Shown here: positions 45,066-52,619 of the stretch, piece by piece
Layout of the letters: every line of letters starts with the position of its first letter
Numbering within the stretch: position 1 is the stretch's first letter
Assembly: GCF_035581365.1 (NCBI RefSeq)
Contig: NZ_CP141590.1
Coordinates: forward strand, 2,724,001 to 2,788,000
From: Tsuneonella sp. CC-YZS046
GTDB lineage: Bacteria > Pseudomonadota > Alphaproteobacteria > Sphingomonadales > Sphingomonadaceae
Direction of reading: 5' to 3'
Length of the DNA: 64,000 bases
The notes under the pieces: generated by a model
Database searches by the model: none
Told to the model about the DNA's origin: nothing
What the model saw: only the letters and a program-made list of their open reading frames with translations
Made by a program: the position numbers and the translations under genes

Positions 45066-45115
45066 GTGTCAACCAATCATTGACACGGACTTTCGTGTCG
45101 CCTATCTGTTGACAC
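45066..45115 (+). promoter_or_regulatory. higBA promoter with palindromic operators
   Basis: A promoter reads TTGACA (45080-45085), 17 bp, TATCTG (45103-45108), placing the transcription start at about the GTG of the toxin gene. Overlapping it, GTGTCAA-N7-TTGACAC (45066-45086) and GTGTC-N11-GACAC (45095-45115) are dyads that would bind the antitoxin. Confidence 0.7.
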
Positions 45116-45397
45116 GTGGAAATTGATAGCATCAGGCACAAGGCGCTGCGACGACTGGTCGAAAAAGGCAGCGCCAGGGGCGTGATCGAGGCGGAACGCG
45201 TCATTGATATGATCGCCTTCCTGGTTTCGTCATCCAGCCTGGATGAACTCTCTGTTCCACCAAACTTCGGTTTCCATCCCCTGACAGGGGACCGCAAAGG
45301 CAGCTACGCCATGACGGTGACGAAGAATTGGCGGCTGACATTTACGATGGTGGACGACTCCACGATCGCGGATCTTGATTTGGAGGATTATCACTGA
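45116..45397 (+). CDS. higB: HigB-type RelE/ParE family toxin
   Basis: The 93-aa protein starts at GTG and is an mRNA interferase of the HigB group: MEIDSIRHKALRRLVEKGSA, SVPPNFGFHPLTGDRKGSYA, and the C-terminal TVTKNWRLTFTMVDDSTIAD LDLEDYH pattern with the catalytic basic residues. The start lies only 7 nt behind the -10 box, so the mRNA is probably leaderless. The toxin precedes the antitoxin, as usual for HigBA. A one-base overlap links it to higA. Confidence 0.88.
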   Translation: MEIDSIRHKALRRLVEKGSARGVIEAERVIDMIAFLVSSSSLDELSVPPNFGFHPLTGDRKGSYAMTVTKNWRLTFTMVDDSTIADLDLEDYH

Positions 45398-45699
45398 TGG
45401 CTATCAAAGTTCATCCTTCGATCCATGTTCATCCCGGCCCCTGGCTCAAGCGCCAGATGGTCGAGCCGCATGGTATCAATGTGAAGGAGCTGGCGCAGCA
45501 CTTCGGTGTCTCGCGGCAGAATCTGAGTAATGTCCTGAACGGGCACACCGGCCTGACTGCCGATATGGCGATCCGCTTCGAGAAGGCATTTGGCCTGAAA
45601 GCCGATACGCTCATGCGGATGCAGGGCGCCTATGATCTCGCCCAGGCACGGGGCCATGAGGACGAGATCAAGGTGTCAGCATTATCGAAGGCGGCTTGA
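45397..45699 (+). CDS. higA: HigA-type helix-turn-helix antitoxin
   Basis: The 100-aa protein is an XRE-type antitoxin: HPGPWLKRQMVEPHGINVKE, LAQHFGVSRQNLSNVLNGHT, and FEKAFGLKADTLMRMQGAYD. It neutralises HigB and represses the operon through the dyads before higB. It is followed after 6 bp by the pRiA4b ORF-3 gene, which may be co-transcribed. Confidence 0.92.
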   Translation: MAIKVHPSIHVHPGPWLKRQMVEPHGINVKELAQHFGVSRQNLSNVLNGHTGLTADMAIRFEKAFGLKADTLMRMQGAYDLAQARGHEDEIKVSALSKAA

Positions 45700-45705
45700 A
45701 ACGCG

Positions 45706-46344
45706 ATGTTCGAAGCTCCCAATGCCGCGCGGCTCAAGATATCCATCAACGGGATTGAACCCGAAATCTGGCGCCGCATCATCGTGCCGGGCGCGTGGAA
45801 CCTCGAACAGCTTCACCTGGCGATCCAGGCCGCGTTCAATTGGTGGAACTATCATCTCCACGAGTTTGAGATAGGCGGACTGCGCTATGGCGATGCCGCT
45901 CTTGCCGAGGATGGCTCGGTCGAGGGGGATGCGCGAGTCTTCGACGAACGCGCGGTGCGGATAAGGGATTTCCAGGGCGCCGGGATTGTCTTCAGCTATC
46001 TGTACGACTTCGGCGACAATTGGCGGCATCAGGTCGAAATCGAGGAAATGGTCTTTCTCGATACGCCCCCAACCCACGCAACCTGCATCGATGGCGCACG
46101 CGCTCGGCCGCCCGAGGATGTCGGCGGCATTTCAGGATATGAGCAATTTCTAGAGGTGCTGGCAGACCCGAAAGACCCCGAATACAGAGAAACCAAGCGG
46201 TGGTGCGGCGGATATTTCGACCCTGAGTGGTTCGATATTGCGATTGCCGACAAAGATGTTCGCGGCGCTTTGAAGCCGAATGTGAAGCGGCGTCTTCACC
46301 AGCCCAAGCCCAAGGCAACGCGACCTTCATCCACAGGTCGCTGA
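45706..46344 (+). CDS. Plasmid pRiA4b ORF-3 family protein
   Basis: The 212-aa product matches the pRiA4b ORF-3 family: LKISINGIEPEIWRRIIVPG, LHLAIQAAFNWWNYHLHEFE, YLYDFGDNWRHQVEIEEM and GYEQFLEVLADP. The family is widespread on plasmids and chromosomes, without an established function. The trailing basic tail (HQPKPKATRPSSTGR) is probably disordered. Its placement right behind higBA suggests it rides on that transcript. Confidence 0.9.
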   Translation: MFEAPNAARLKISINGIEPEIWRRIIVPGAWNLEQLHLAIQAAFNWWNYHLHEFEIGGLRYGDAALAEDGSVEGDARVFDERAVRIRDFQGAGIVFSYLYDFGDNWRHQVEIEEMVFLDTPPTHATCIDGARARPPEDVGGISGYEQFLEVLADPKDPEYRETKRWCGGYFDPEWFDIAIADKDVRGALKPNVKRRLHQPKPKATRPSSTGR

Positions 46345-47032
46345 CCGATCCCTTGAGCGCGGCCAAATTGCAGACAAGGCCGATCGCGCCGCTTGGGCCG
46401 CCTCTGTTCCATTCAGAAATGGATATGGTCTGTCATAGCTTCTCGGCCATTCCCGTTCGCTCCAGGGCAGCTTACCCCGTTCGATCGATGCGCTCGGCGC
46501 CTTATCGCAGGCGGCGCGCGCGCCGGCTGGCTCGTTAGTCCCACCTTGCTCCGGAAGCTGCCGGAAGCGTCGGCTTTCCCGTGGCGCGCCGGAACGACTA
46601 CCAGCCATTGAACGGATTTGATCGCAAGTCGGTGGTTTGACGGTGAACCAGGTCAGCGCGAAGTCGCTCGCCGGATATCCGGGGCCTTTGGCCAGTGCCG
46701 AAAGCAGGTGTGTTTGTTTCCTGTAGGGCTGCAAGCCGGTTCGCTCCCGTTCGCGAGCCAGCCTTGTCGCTGTTCTATTCGCATCGATCTCCGTCCTGCC
46801 TCGACCGAGGGGGCGGTCCCTTCCGACTGGCGAATCCCTAAGTCCGTTCCGTTTCCGCCAGCAACCCCGGCGGCGCCGGACCGAGTTGCCGCTGCGCGGC
46901 TGCCCGCACCACTCCCGCGCCTATGGGGTCAGGCCGCCGCCTGAAGGCGGCGATGCGGACGGCACCGGACGGCCTTTGATCGGGCTTCGTCGGAGGGACG
47001 GTCCCTCGGACTTGAAGCAACGGAGCAATATC
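46345..47032. other. Long intergenic region before ssb
   Basis: Nearly 700 bp without a convincing gene. Frames on both strands lack family resemblance and have Arg/Ser/Pro-rich noise composition. The only structure I see is the triloop hairpin 25 nt before ssb (46993-47007). The region might be a decayed gene or hold the ssb promoter. Confidence 0.5.
46993..47007 (+). promoter_or_regulatory. Triloop hairpin leader, copy 2 (ssb)
   Basis: GAGGGA-CGG-TCCCTC ends 25 nt before the ssb start codon, followed by the CGGAGC ribosome binding site. Confidence 0.5.
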
Positions 47033-47446
47033 ATGCAGAACATCGTCATTCTCGCCGGCAATCTCGGCGCAGACCCGGAAAGCCGCACCACCCAGGGCGG
47101 CACCAACATCACCACCATTCGCCTCGCCACCTCGCGTCCCCGCTACAAAGACGGAAAGATCGTCCGCGATGAACAGGGTCGCCGGGTCCAGGACACCGAG
47201 TGGCATCGCATCACCTGCTTCAACGGCCTCGGCAAGACGGTACAGGAGCATTGCACGTCGGGGATGAAGCTTCTGGTCCGGGGCCGCATCCATTACACCC
47301 AGTGGACCGACCAGCAGGGCAACGACCGCTATGGCTGCGAGATCATCGCCGAAACGGTTGACTTCCTGAGCCGCGGCAAGCCCGCGCAGAAGGATGAAGG
47401 TTACACCGGGAACTACAACGACCTCGATGACGACATTCCGTTCTGA
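47033..47446 (+). CDS. ssb: Single-stranded DNA-binding protein
   Basis: Started at MQNIVILAGNLGADPESRTT (47033), the product is 137 aa. It has the OB-fold pattern (TTIRLATSRPRYKDGK, TEWHRITCFNGLGKTVQEHC, VRGRIHYTQWTDQQGNDRYG) and the acidic C-terminal tip DDDIPF that recruits repair and replication enzymes. An element-encoded SSB would coat transferred single strands. A strong terminator follows. Confidence 0.93.
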   Translation: MQNIVILAGNLGADPESRTTQGGTNITTIRLATSRPRYKDGKIVRDEQGRRVQDTEWHRITCFNGLGKTVQEHCTSGMKLLVRGRIHYTQWTDQQGNDRYGCEIIAETVDFLSRGKPAQKDEGYTGNYNDLDDDIPF

Positions 47447-47458
47447 TCGGGACGGAGC

Positions 47459-47493
47459 GGCCCGGCGGAGCAATCCGCCGGGCCTCTTTATTT
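47459..47493 (+). terminator. Intrinsic terminator after ssb
   Basis: GGCCCGGCGGA-GCAA-TCCGCCGGGCC is an 11-bp perfect stem followed by TCTTTATTT. Confidence 0.85.
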
Positions 47494-47846
47494 GCCGACG
47501 CCCGGAACCAGCCGCCCCGGATCGCCCCCGCGGAAAACCGACCTTGCGTGTCGGTCTGCGTCCAGATGCATGACACGTCCGCCATACCCTGACCATCGCT
47601 GCCTGGACCGAAGCGAGACCGGGAAGGATGAGGCAGTGTCCACCCAGCCGGACCCGGTTTGAACGAACCTCCGGCGGTTCCAATTCCTCGCAGGTGCCAC
47701 CGCCGCTCTCATTGGCTCTGATCCTTGGTCAGACCCATGGCTTCGCCATCAACCCATAAAGGGTCCGCTACGCGCAGCGTGCGGCCTTCGGGCTGCGCCC
47801 GTGCGGTGATTGCAGCCATGCGCCCGACACTTCGGGAGCCTGTCGA

Positions 47847-47863
47847 GCGGGGATGGTCCCCGC
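47847..47863 (+). promoter_or_regulatory. Triloop hairpin leader, copy 3 (57-aa gene)
   Basis: GCGGGGA-TGG-TCCCCGC ends 21 nt before the start codon and is followed by a CAGGAGC ribosome binding site. Confidence 0.5.
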
Positions 47864-47884
47864 GACGAAAGACAGGAGCCCGCA

Positions 47885-48058
47885 ATGTCCAAGTCGCTCA
47901 ACACCGTATCCGCCTATGCCTGGAGCCTCGCGCGCAGCCTCATGGTCAATATCATCGTATTCCGAACCGAAGGCGGCCTGTTCAGCGCGATGCCGGCCAG
48001 CGAATGGGACGGCGATTCGGCAAGCATCGTTCTTGAGTTCGATCCCTTTGCCCGGTGA
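47885..48058 (+). CDS. Small hypothetical protein
   Basis: The 57-aa product MSKSLNTVSAYAWSLARSLM continues VNIIVFRTEGGLFSAMPASE and ends in an acidic stretch. It is too short for a fold assignment. Support for translation is the CAGGAGC ribosome binding site, the leader hairpin shared with ssb and DUF2493 genes, and the terminator right behind the stop. Not recognised. Confidence 0.55.
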   Translation: MSKSLNTVSAYAWSLARSLMVNIIVFRTEGGLFSAMPASEWDGDSASIVLEFDPFAR

Positions 48059-48064
48059 GACGGA

Positions 48065-48089
48065 CGCGGGGCCGCTCGTCGGCCCCGCG
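48065..48089 (+). terminator. Hairpin terminator after 57-aa gene
   Basis: CGCGGGGCCG-CTCGT-CGGCCCCGCG is a 10-bp perfect stem followed by TTCCTT. Confidence 0.65.
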
Positions 48090-48117
48090 TTCCTTGAATG
48101 CGTAGTGGCGGATTTCC

Positions 48118-48160
48118 GCAGATACGCCGTTACGTAGATACGATTCCCTAGTATATTAGG
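48118..48160 (+). promoter_or_regulatory. Candidate operators/promoter of the XRE regulator
   Basis: GCAGATACG (48118) and GTAGATACG (48134) are direct repeats 16 bp apart, followed by the dyad CCTA-GTATAT-TAGG (48147-48160) that includes a TATATT -10-like box. Such paired sites before a small XRE gene suggest autoregulation. Confidence 0.45.
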
Positions 48161-48196
48161 TGGCCATGGGTTAGGCAGAGCGGCGACGTCCCCCGC

Positions 48197-48409
48197 ATGA
48201 GCTTGCGGGAGATCGTCGCCACCAACTTGCGTCACATGCGTCATGCCAAAGGCTTGTCGCAGGAGGAACTTGCGGATCGTGCAGGGATCAACCGCAACTA
48301 TGTTGGAATGCTGGAGCGCGAAGAACACGCGGCGACCGTCGATATGCTCGAACGGATCGCGACGATCCTCGACATTGACCCGATGGAATTCTTCCGCAAG
48401 TCGAGCTGA
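48197..48409 (+). CDS. XRE family helix-turn-helix regulator (QseC-like position)
   Basis: The 70-aa protein is a bare XRE domain: LRHMRHAKGLSQEELADRAG, INRNYVGMLEREEHAATVDM, LERIATILDIDPMEFFRK. In ICEMlSymR7A of Mesorhizobium loti a small XRE protein, QseC, controls the anti-activator gene qseM. This gene stands just before a QseM-size DUF2285-type gene, so a similar role is plausible (inference). Repeats upstream of it may be its operators. No good ribosome binding site is seen. Confidence 0.8.
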   Translation: MSLREIVATNLRHMRHAKGLSQEELADRAGINRNYVGMLEREEHAATVDMLERIATILDIDPMEFFRKSS

Positions 48410-48595
48410 TCTTCATCCGTTATTGTCGGGACGACCGGTGCGCAGGGTGTTCCACGACCCGCGTCTCCTTTGCGGAAGGTTCTGGCAGTGGGCGCGATTT
48501 GCGGGCCGCGCGCGAGGCGCTTATCCCATCGGTCGCATAACCGGGCTCCGTGTTCGGGACAATCGCAACGCCTCCTGGGCGCCAGGTGTCGCGCA

Positions 48596-48859
48596 ATGAC
48601 CATTCCTGCATTTGACGACGCGCCTCCGCAGACAAGACGGGTGAACCCCTATGACGAACGGCATTTCGTTACCTATCTGCGCCTGCTCGAAGCGGATGCC
48701 GAGGGCGCGCACTGGCATGAGATTGTCCGCGTCATATTTGGCCTTGATCCGGCAACAGATCCCGAGCGCGCCTGGGGCATCTACGAAACTCACCTCGCTC
48801 GCGCCAGGTGGATGACCGAAGTCGGATATCGTCATTTGCTCGAAGGGCGCCCCCGGTAG
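48596..48859 (+). CDS. DUF2285 (RovC-type DNA-binding domain) small protein, QseM-like
   Basis: The 87-aa product, started at MTIPAFDDAPPQTRRVNPYD (48596), matches the short DUF2285/DNA-binding domain proteins of ICEs: DERHFVTYLRLLEADAEGAH, then WHEIVRVIFGLDP and ARARWMTEVGYRHLLEG. In ICEMlSymR7A the anti-activator QseM is a small protein of this type that blocks the activators TraR and FseA. The C-terminal GYRHLLEG parallels GYLDLLRS at the end of the FseA-like protein downstream, as expected if the two interact or share ancestry. Confidence 0.72.
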   Translation: MTIPAFDDAPPQTRRVNPYDERHFVTYLRLLEADAEGAHWHEIVRVIFGLDPATDPERAWGIYETHLARARWMTEVGYRHLLEGRPR

Positions 48860-49014
48860 AGCCGTCGCGACCGCCGACCGGGGTTCGCTGCGCCGTGCGC
48901 GCAGGTTCGCCCGCAAGGCGTTGAATTCATGCGCTCGGGCGGTTCTTCTGGCGTGGGTGAGCGCAGGCAAGCTCGCTCTCCTGACCCCGAATGCGGGATA
49001 CAGGGAGAGGTGCG

Positions 49015-49801
49015 ATGCCAACTGCCAGCGATTGGCGGTCGCAAGCGATCGCCGGGGCAACCGCCAATTTCGATTACGCGGACTTTGCGCAGGAGTTCCT
49101 GCGGCACAACAAGAATTACCGCCGTGACTATGATCGGATGACATCGACGAGCGCGGACGGTGCACATCGGGAGGAGACCCTCAGCGCGGACTTCGTCCGG
49201 CGCTGGGGGTTGGTGTTTCCCCATCGACCCTTATGTGTCGGCCGCAGCCGCGCCCGCGCTATGGCGACCCGACGTCGCGCCAGGCACAGTCGTGCTGGCG
49301 CCTCCGCCCCAGGGTTGTGCCGCCGCGCCTGCGTTTGATCCGGCCGATCTCGGCCCGATCCTCGCCGATCACACGGACCAGAGCGGTCGCCATCTCGTTA
49401 TCGACGATCCCGGTGGACGCCTGCGCCTGTGGCTGTCTGATCCCGCTATGCGCGCAGGCACGGTCATCGCTCTCACTCCCGACCGGGACTATCCATTGCG
49501 CCGGGCCGTCGCCGACCGCTTCCGGCGCCGACTTCAGGGCGCGCCGCGCGGCAAACAATCCGCCGCTTTCCGGCCAACGGAATTTCAGCGCCTGCGCCTG
49601 AGTTTCCTGCTGCACCTGTTGGGTCTCCTCGCGGCTGGTCTGAGCACCCGCGAGCTGGCCGACGCCGCGGTTTATCCCGGCCTGGAACTGCATGGTTCCA
49701 ACTGGCGCGCGGCCAATGAACGCCGGCAGGTTCAACGACTGCGCGACGAGGCCATTCGGCTCAGCGAGACCGGATATCTCGATCTGCTCCGGAGCCGGTG
49801 A
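49015..49801 (+). CDS. FseA-like DUF2285 activator encoded in two frames (+1 frameshift)
   Basis: The first frame runs from ATG 49015 (behind AGGGAGAGG) and encodes MPTASDWRSQAIAGATANFD followed by YADFAQEFLRHNKNYRRDYD, a DUF6499-like start. The second, one base ahead, encodes the DUF2285-type C-terminus (FRPTEFQRLRLSFLLHLLGL, LRDEAIRLSETGYLDLLRSR). They meet at TTT-CCC-C-ATC (49216-49225). Slipping one base forward on CCC-C gives the continuous protein RRWGLVFPIDPYVSAAAA, about 261 aa. In ICEMlSymR7A, FseA is made from two frames by a programmed +1 shift and activates the excisionase gene. A sequencing error cannot be excluded, but the slippery site and neighbourhood argue for a programmed event. 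Confidence 0.8.
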
Positions 49802-49932
49802 CGCTCTACGCCGGTGCGACATTTCCCGCAGGCTGATTTTGCCCTCTCTCCCGGCATAGGCGGCATACGCCAGCCTTGTCTCCAGTACCACGCGCCTTGC
49901 CCTCGTGGCCCGCGCTTCGACGGAGACCGATC

Positions 49933-50196
49933 ATGCAGCCTGACGCCCCAGACACTGCGCCGCGCTTTCTGCGAACCCCCGATGCTGCGAAGCGTCTCGG
50001 GCTGTCGCCGCGCACCCTGGAAAAGCATCGCTGCTTCGGAACCGGCCCCATCTACCACAAGCTCGGCGGACGCATCGTCTACACGGTTGCCGACATCGAC
50101 GATTGGGCGGCGGCCGGGATGCGGCGCTCGACATCCGATCCGGGACCTGGCCTGGCCACGACAAGGCGGCACGCCAGCGGGACGCGCGGGCGATAA
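49933..50196 (+). CDS. AlpA/excisionase-type HTH protein (candidate RdfS-like directionality factor)
   Basis: Started at MQPDAPDTAPRFLRTPDAAK (49933, behind CGGAGACC), the product is 87 aa. RFLRTPDAAKRLGLSPRTLE is a MerR/AlpA-like helix-turn-helix, and KLGGRIVYTVADIDDWAAAG completes the winged helix. In the R7A family the directionality factor RdfS is a protein of this class lying directly behind the FseA control module and before the replication/transfer genes. I infer the same role; a simple regulator is the alternative. Confidence 0.75.
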   Translation: MQPDAPDTAPRFLRTPDAAKRLGLSPRTLEKHRCFGTGPIYHKLGGRIVYTVADIDDWAAAGMRRSTSDPGPGLATTRRHASGTRGR

Positions 50197-50199
50197 TCC

Positions 50200-51072
50200 A
50201 TGTCGCTAAGCAAAGCTCCCGCCCGGCAGCTCGACCTGTTCCGCCCGGCCGGCGGTGATGTCGCACCGCGCGATGCCCAGGATCTGATGAGCTGGCCCTT
50301 CTTCTCGCTCGCCAAGAGCAAGCGGGTCGCACCGATCGAGTTTCGCATGGGCGAGGTCACGATTCAGGTCGAGGCGACGCCCGAACATGGCATGGCCACC
50401 ATATGGGATGCTGATATTCTCATCTGGGCCGCGAGCCAGATCGTCGAGGCGCACGACGCCGGCCTGCCGACCTCTCGCCTGATCGCCGCCACGCCCTATG
50501 ACATCCTGACCTTTACACGGCGCGGAACCGGCAAAGCCAGCTATGAGCGGCTGCGCGCCGGGCTCGACCGGCTTCAGTCGACCACGATTGCCACCAGCAT
50601 CCGTCAAACCACCCAGCGGCGGCGCCATCGCTTCTCCTGGATCAACGAATGGCGCGAGCGTCTCGACGGGAAGGGCCGCGCGCTCGGCATCGAGATGATC
50701 GTTCCCGACTGGTTCTATGCCGGGGTGCTGGATCACGCGCTCGTCCTTACCATCGACCGCGCCTATTTCAGCCTGACCGGCGGGCTGGAGCGCTGGCTCT
50801 ATCGCATCTGCCGCAAGCATGGCGGACGGCAGGAACATGGGTGGAGCTTCGACGTCGCTCACCTCCACCTGAAGTCGGGCGTCCTCTCGCCGCTCAAGCG
50901 GTTCAGCTTCGAACTGCGCGATATCGTCCGCCGCCAACCCCTGCCCGGATACCGGCTGACCCTCACCTTCGAACTCGGCCGTCACCGGCTGAACATCACT
51001 CCGCTCCCCATCGATCCGCTCGACGCCGCCATGCGGCGGATGGGCTACCCGCCTGTGGATAAGTTGCCATGA
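50200..51072 (+). CDS. repA: Replication initiator protein A (RepA/RPA family)
   Basis: The 290-aa protein matches the replication initiator protein A family: DLMSWPFFSLAKSKRVAPIE, MATIWDADILIWAASQIVEA, ATPYDILTFTRRGTGKASYE, GLERWLYRICRKHGGRQEHG, and SPLKRFSFELRDIV. It presumably binds the iteron-like repeats just behind it. Such a gene on an ICE or plasmid lets the excised circle replicate. It begins four bases after the AlpA-type gene. Confidence 0.82.
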   Translation: MSLSKAPARQLDLFRPAGGDVAPRDAQDLMSWPFFSLAKSKRVAPIEFRMGEVTIQVEATPEHGMATIWDADILIWAASQIVEAHDAGLPTSRLIAATPYDILTFTRRGTGKASYERLRAGLDRLQSTTIATSIRQTTQRRRHRFSWINEWRERLDGKGRALGIEMIVPDWFYAGVLDHALVLTIDRAYFSLTGGLERWLYRICRKHGGRQEHGWSFDVAHLHLKSGVLSPLKRFSFELRDIVRRQPLPGYRLTLTFELGRHRLNITPLPIDPLDAAMRRMGYPPVDKLP

Positions 51073-51076
51073 GACA

Positions 51077-51139
51077 CGGACTATCAGGAACCGCGACTAT
51101 CGGACGATCGGGAACCCGATCCTCGGACTATCAGGAACC
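51077..51139 (+). repeat. Three iteron-like repeats (candidate oriV)
   Basis: CGGACTATCAGGAACC occurs twice exactly (51077 and 51124), and CGGACGATCGGGAACC (51101) differs at two positions. Starts are 24 and 23 bp apart, close to two helical turns. An AT-rich part and two dyads follow (GGAATC-N7-GATTCC at 51160-51178, and GAATCC-TTC-GGATTC at 51201-51215). Confidence 0.7.
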
Positions 51140-51250
51140 AAAACCACCTATAACGCAATGGAATCATTACACGATTCCGCCCCTTAACATTGCTAACTCT
51201 GAATCCTTCGGATTCATGCTAACGGGCTGCGCCCCTGTGGACGAAGCGCG

Positions 51251-51889
51251 ATGATCGTCGCGTTCCTCAATCAGAAGGGCGGCGTCGGCAAGACGACCCT
51301 CGCGCTCCACCTGGCTGGCCAGTGGGCCATCACCGGCAAGCGCGTGCTCCTGATCGATGCCGATCCGCAGGGTTCGGCGCTGGACTGGGCCCAGGAGCGC
51401 GCGTCGCAAGGCTTGCCGCGACTGTTCAGCGTCGTCGGTCTCGCACGCGACACGCTGCACCACGAGGCGCCGGAGCTGGCGCGCAGCGTCGACCATGTGG
51501 TGATCGACGGGCCGCCCCGTGTCGCGGGATTGCTCCGCTCGGCTCTGCTCGCCGCCGATCTCGTCCTCCTGCCGGTGCAGCCATCGCCGCTTGACGGATG
51601 GGCTTCGGCCGAGATGCTGACGCTGCTCGATCAGGCCCGCATCTTCAAACCCGCGATCGCGGCGCGGTTCATTCTCAACCGCTATCCTGCGCGCACGCTG
51701 ATCGGACGCGCCACTGCCGACAATCTTGCTGACCATGATCCGCCTCTGCTGCCGGCCCATGTCGGCCAGCGGGTGATCTTCGCAGATGCGCTGCGAACCG
51801 GGCGGCTCGCATCCGAAATGGACTCGGGCAGCATCGCCGCGCGCGAAATCTCCGAATTAGCGCAGCAGGTCGAGAGCTTGCTGCCATGA
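51251..51889 (+). CDS. parA: ParA family partition ATPase
   Basis: The 212-aa protein has the deviant Walker A of partition ATPases in MIVAFLNQKGGVGKTTLALH, the LIDADPQGSALDWA motif, and VVIDGPPRVAGLL as motif 3. It would move or stabilise the element at cell division. It overlaps the ribbon-helix-helix gene by 4 bp and lies directly behind the candidate origin, as in a compact repA-parA replicon. Confidence 0.92.
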   Translation: MIVAFLNQKGGVGKTTLALHLAGQWAITGKRVLLIDADPQGSALDWAQERASQGLPRLFSVVGLARDTLHHEAPELARSVDHVVIDGPPRVAGLLRSALLAADLVLLPVQPSPLDGWASAEMLTLLDQARIFKPAIAARFILNRYPARTLIGRATADNLADHDPPLLPAHVGQRVIFADALRTGRLASEMDSGSIAAREISELAQQVESLLP

Positions 51890-52146
51890 GCGGTCCGGGC
51901 AAATCGTCTCGGCATTTCATTGCCCGGCCGCGCGGTGTTGAATCCTGGGTGTCCGACGGCGATCGGGAACGAACCACGCCGCCAACACGCAGCGCAAACA
52001 CCGCGCGGCTCACCATCGACGTGACGCCGGAATTGCGGAAGCGGATCAAGCTGGCGGCGCTCCAGCGCGGGCTGACGCTGGCCGATCTGTTGCGCGCCAT
52101 GCTGGTCGAAGCCTTCCCGGACGAGGATCAGGAGCGCGCCCCATGA
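51886..52146 (+). CDS. Ribbon-helix-helix partner of ParA
   Basis: The 86-aa product has a disordered basic N-terminus and a C-terminal ribbon-helix-helix: NTARLTIDVTPELRKRIKLA, then ALQRGLTLADLLRAMLVEAF. Small proteins of this type act as ParB/ParG-like centromere binders for short ParA proteins. It overlaps both parA and the DUF2840 gene by 4 bp, so the three are translated together. Confidence 0.75.
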   Translation: MSGPGKSSRHFIARPRGVESWVSDGDRERTTPPTRSANTARLTIDVTPELRKRIKLAALQRGLTLADLLRAMLVEAFPDEDQERAP

Positions 52147-52619
52147 TCGCCGCCCGCGATGATCGCACCCGCGTCGACCTGCTGTGGATCGAGAAGAAGA
52201 TCGAGCGCTGGATACGCTTCGGACGCCCTGTCGAGGATCAGATGCTCGACCGGCGCCGTCGCCGCCTCGGTTTCGCTCCTGGCAGCATATTCGCCTTCGT
52301 GCGCTGGGCGTCCAACGACTTCGGCACGGTCGTTTCCCGCATCGACATACTGCGCGCGGTCCTTCCGGGGGAACCCTATCAGACCGTGCCCGGCGTCGAT
52401 CCCGGCGGCGACATTCTGCTGCGGGTTTCCGGCTGGCCGAAGGTCCAGCGCGTGTTCGAAGCGATCGACGCGGTGGACGCCCTCGACATCGATCCCGCCG
52501 ACGTCGCGCCGGACCATTGGCGCCACGTCCACAATCGTCTCGCCGCCCGCGAAACGCCGCGTCCCTACACGCTGGAGCGCCACCGCGCCTGGCTCGCCCG
52601 CAAAGGCTCCCTGCAATGA
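52143..52619 (+). CDS. DUF2840 family protein
   Basis: The 158-aa protein matches the DUF2840 family of the R7A-type conjugation locus: TRVDLLWIEKKIERWIRFGR, PGSIFAFVRWASNDFGTVVS, and LDIDPADVAPDHWRHVHNRL. The function is unknown, but the gene is always found between parA and traF in this type of ICE. It overlaps traF by 4 bp (ATGA). Confidence 0.88.
   Translation: MIAARDDRTRVDLLWIEKKIERWIRFGRPVEDQMLDRRRRRLGFAPGSIFAFVRWASNDFGTVVSRIDILRAVLPGEPYQTVPGVDPGGDILLRVSGWPKVQRVFEAIDAVDALDIDPADVAPDHWRHVHNRLAARETPRPYTLERHRAWLARKGSLQ

Larger units (their letters stand above)
47447..47884. other. Intergenic region after ssb
   Basis: The region begins with the ssb terminator and ends with a triloop hairpin before the 57-aa gene. 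In between I see GC-rich small hairpins (for example ACCGAC...GTCGGT near 47540) but no gene. Confidence 0.5.

Noticed and set aside
46345..47032. A gene in the long gap before ssb
   Set aside because: All frames there lack family resemblance and ribosome binding sites; most are Arg/Ser-rich noise.
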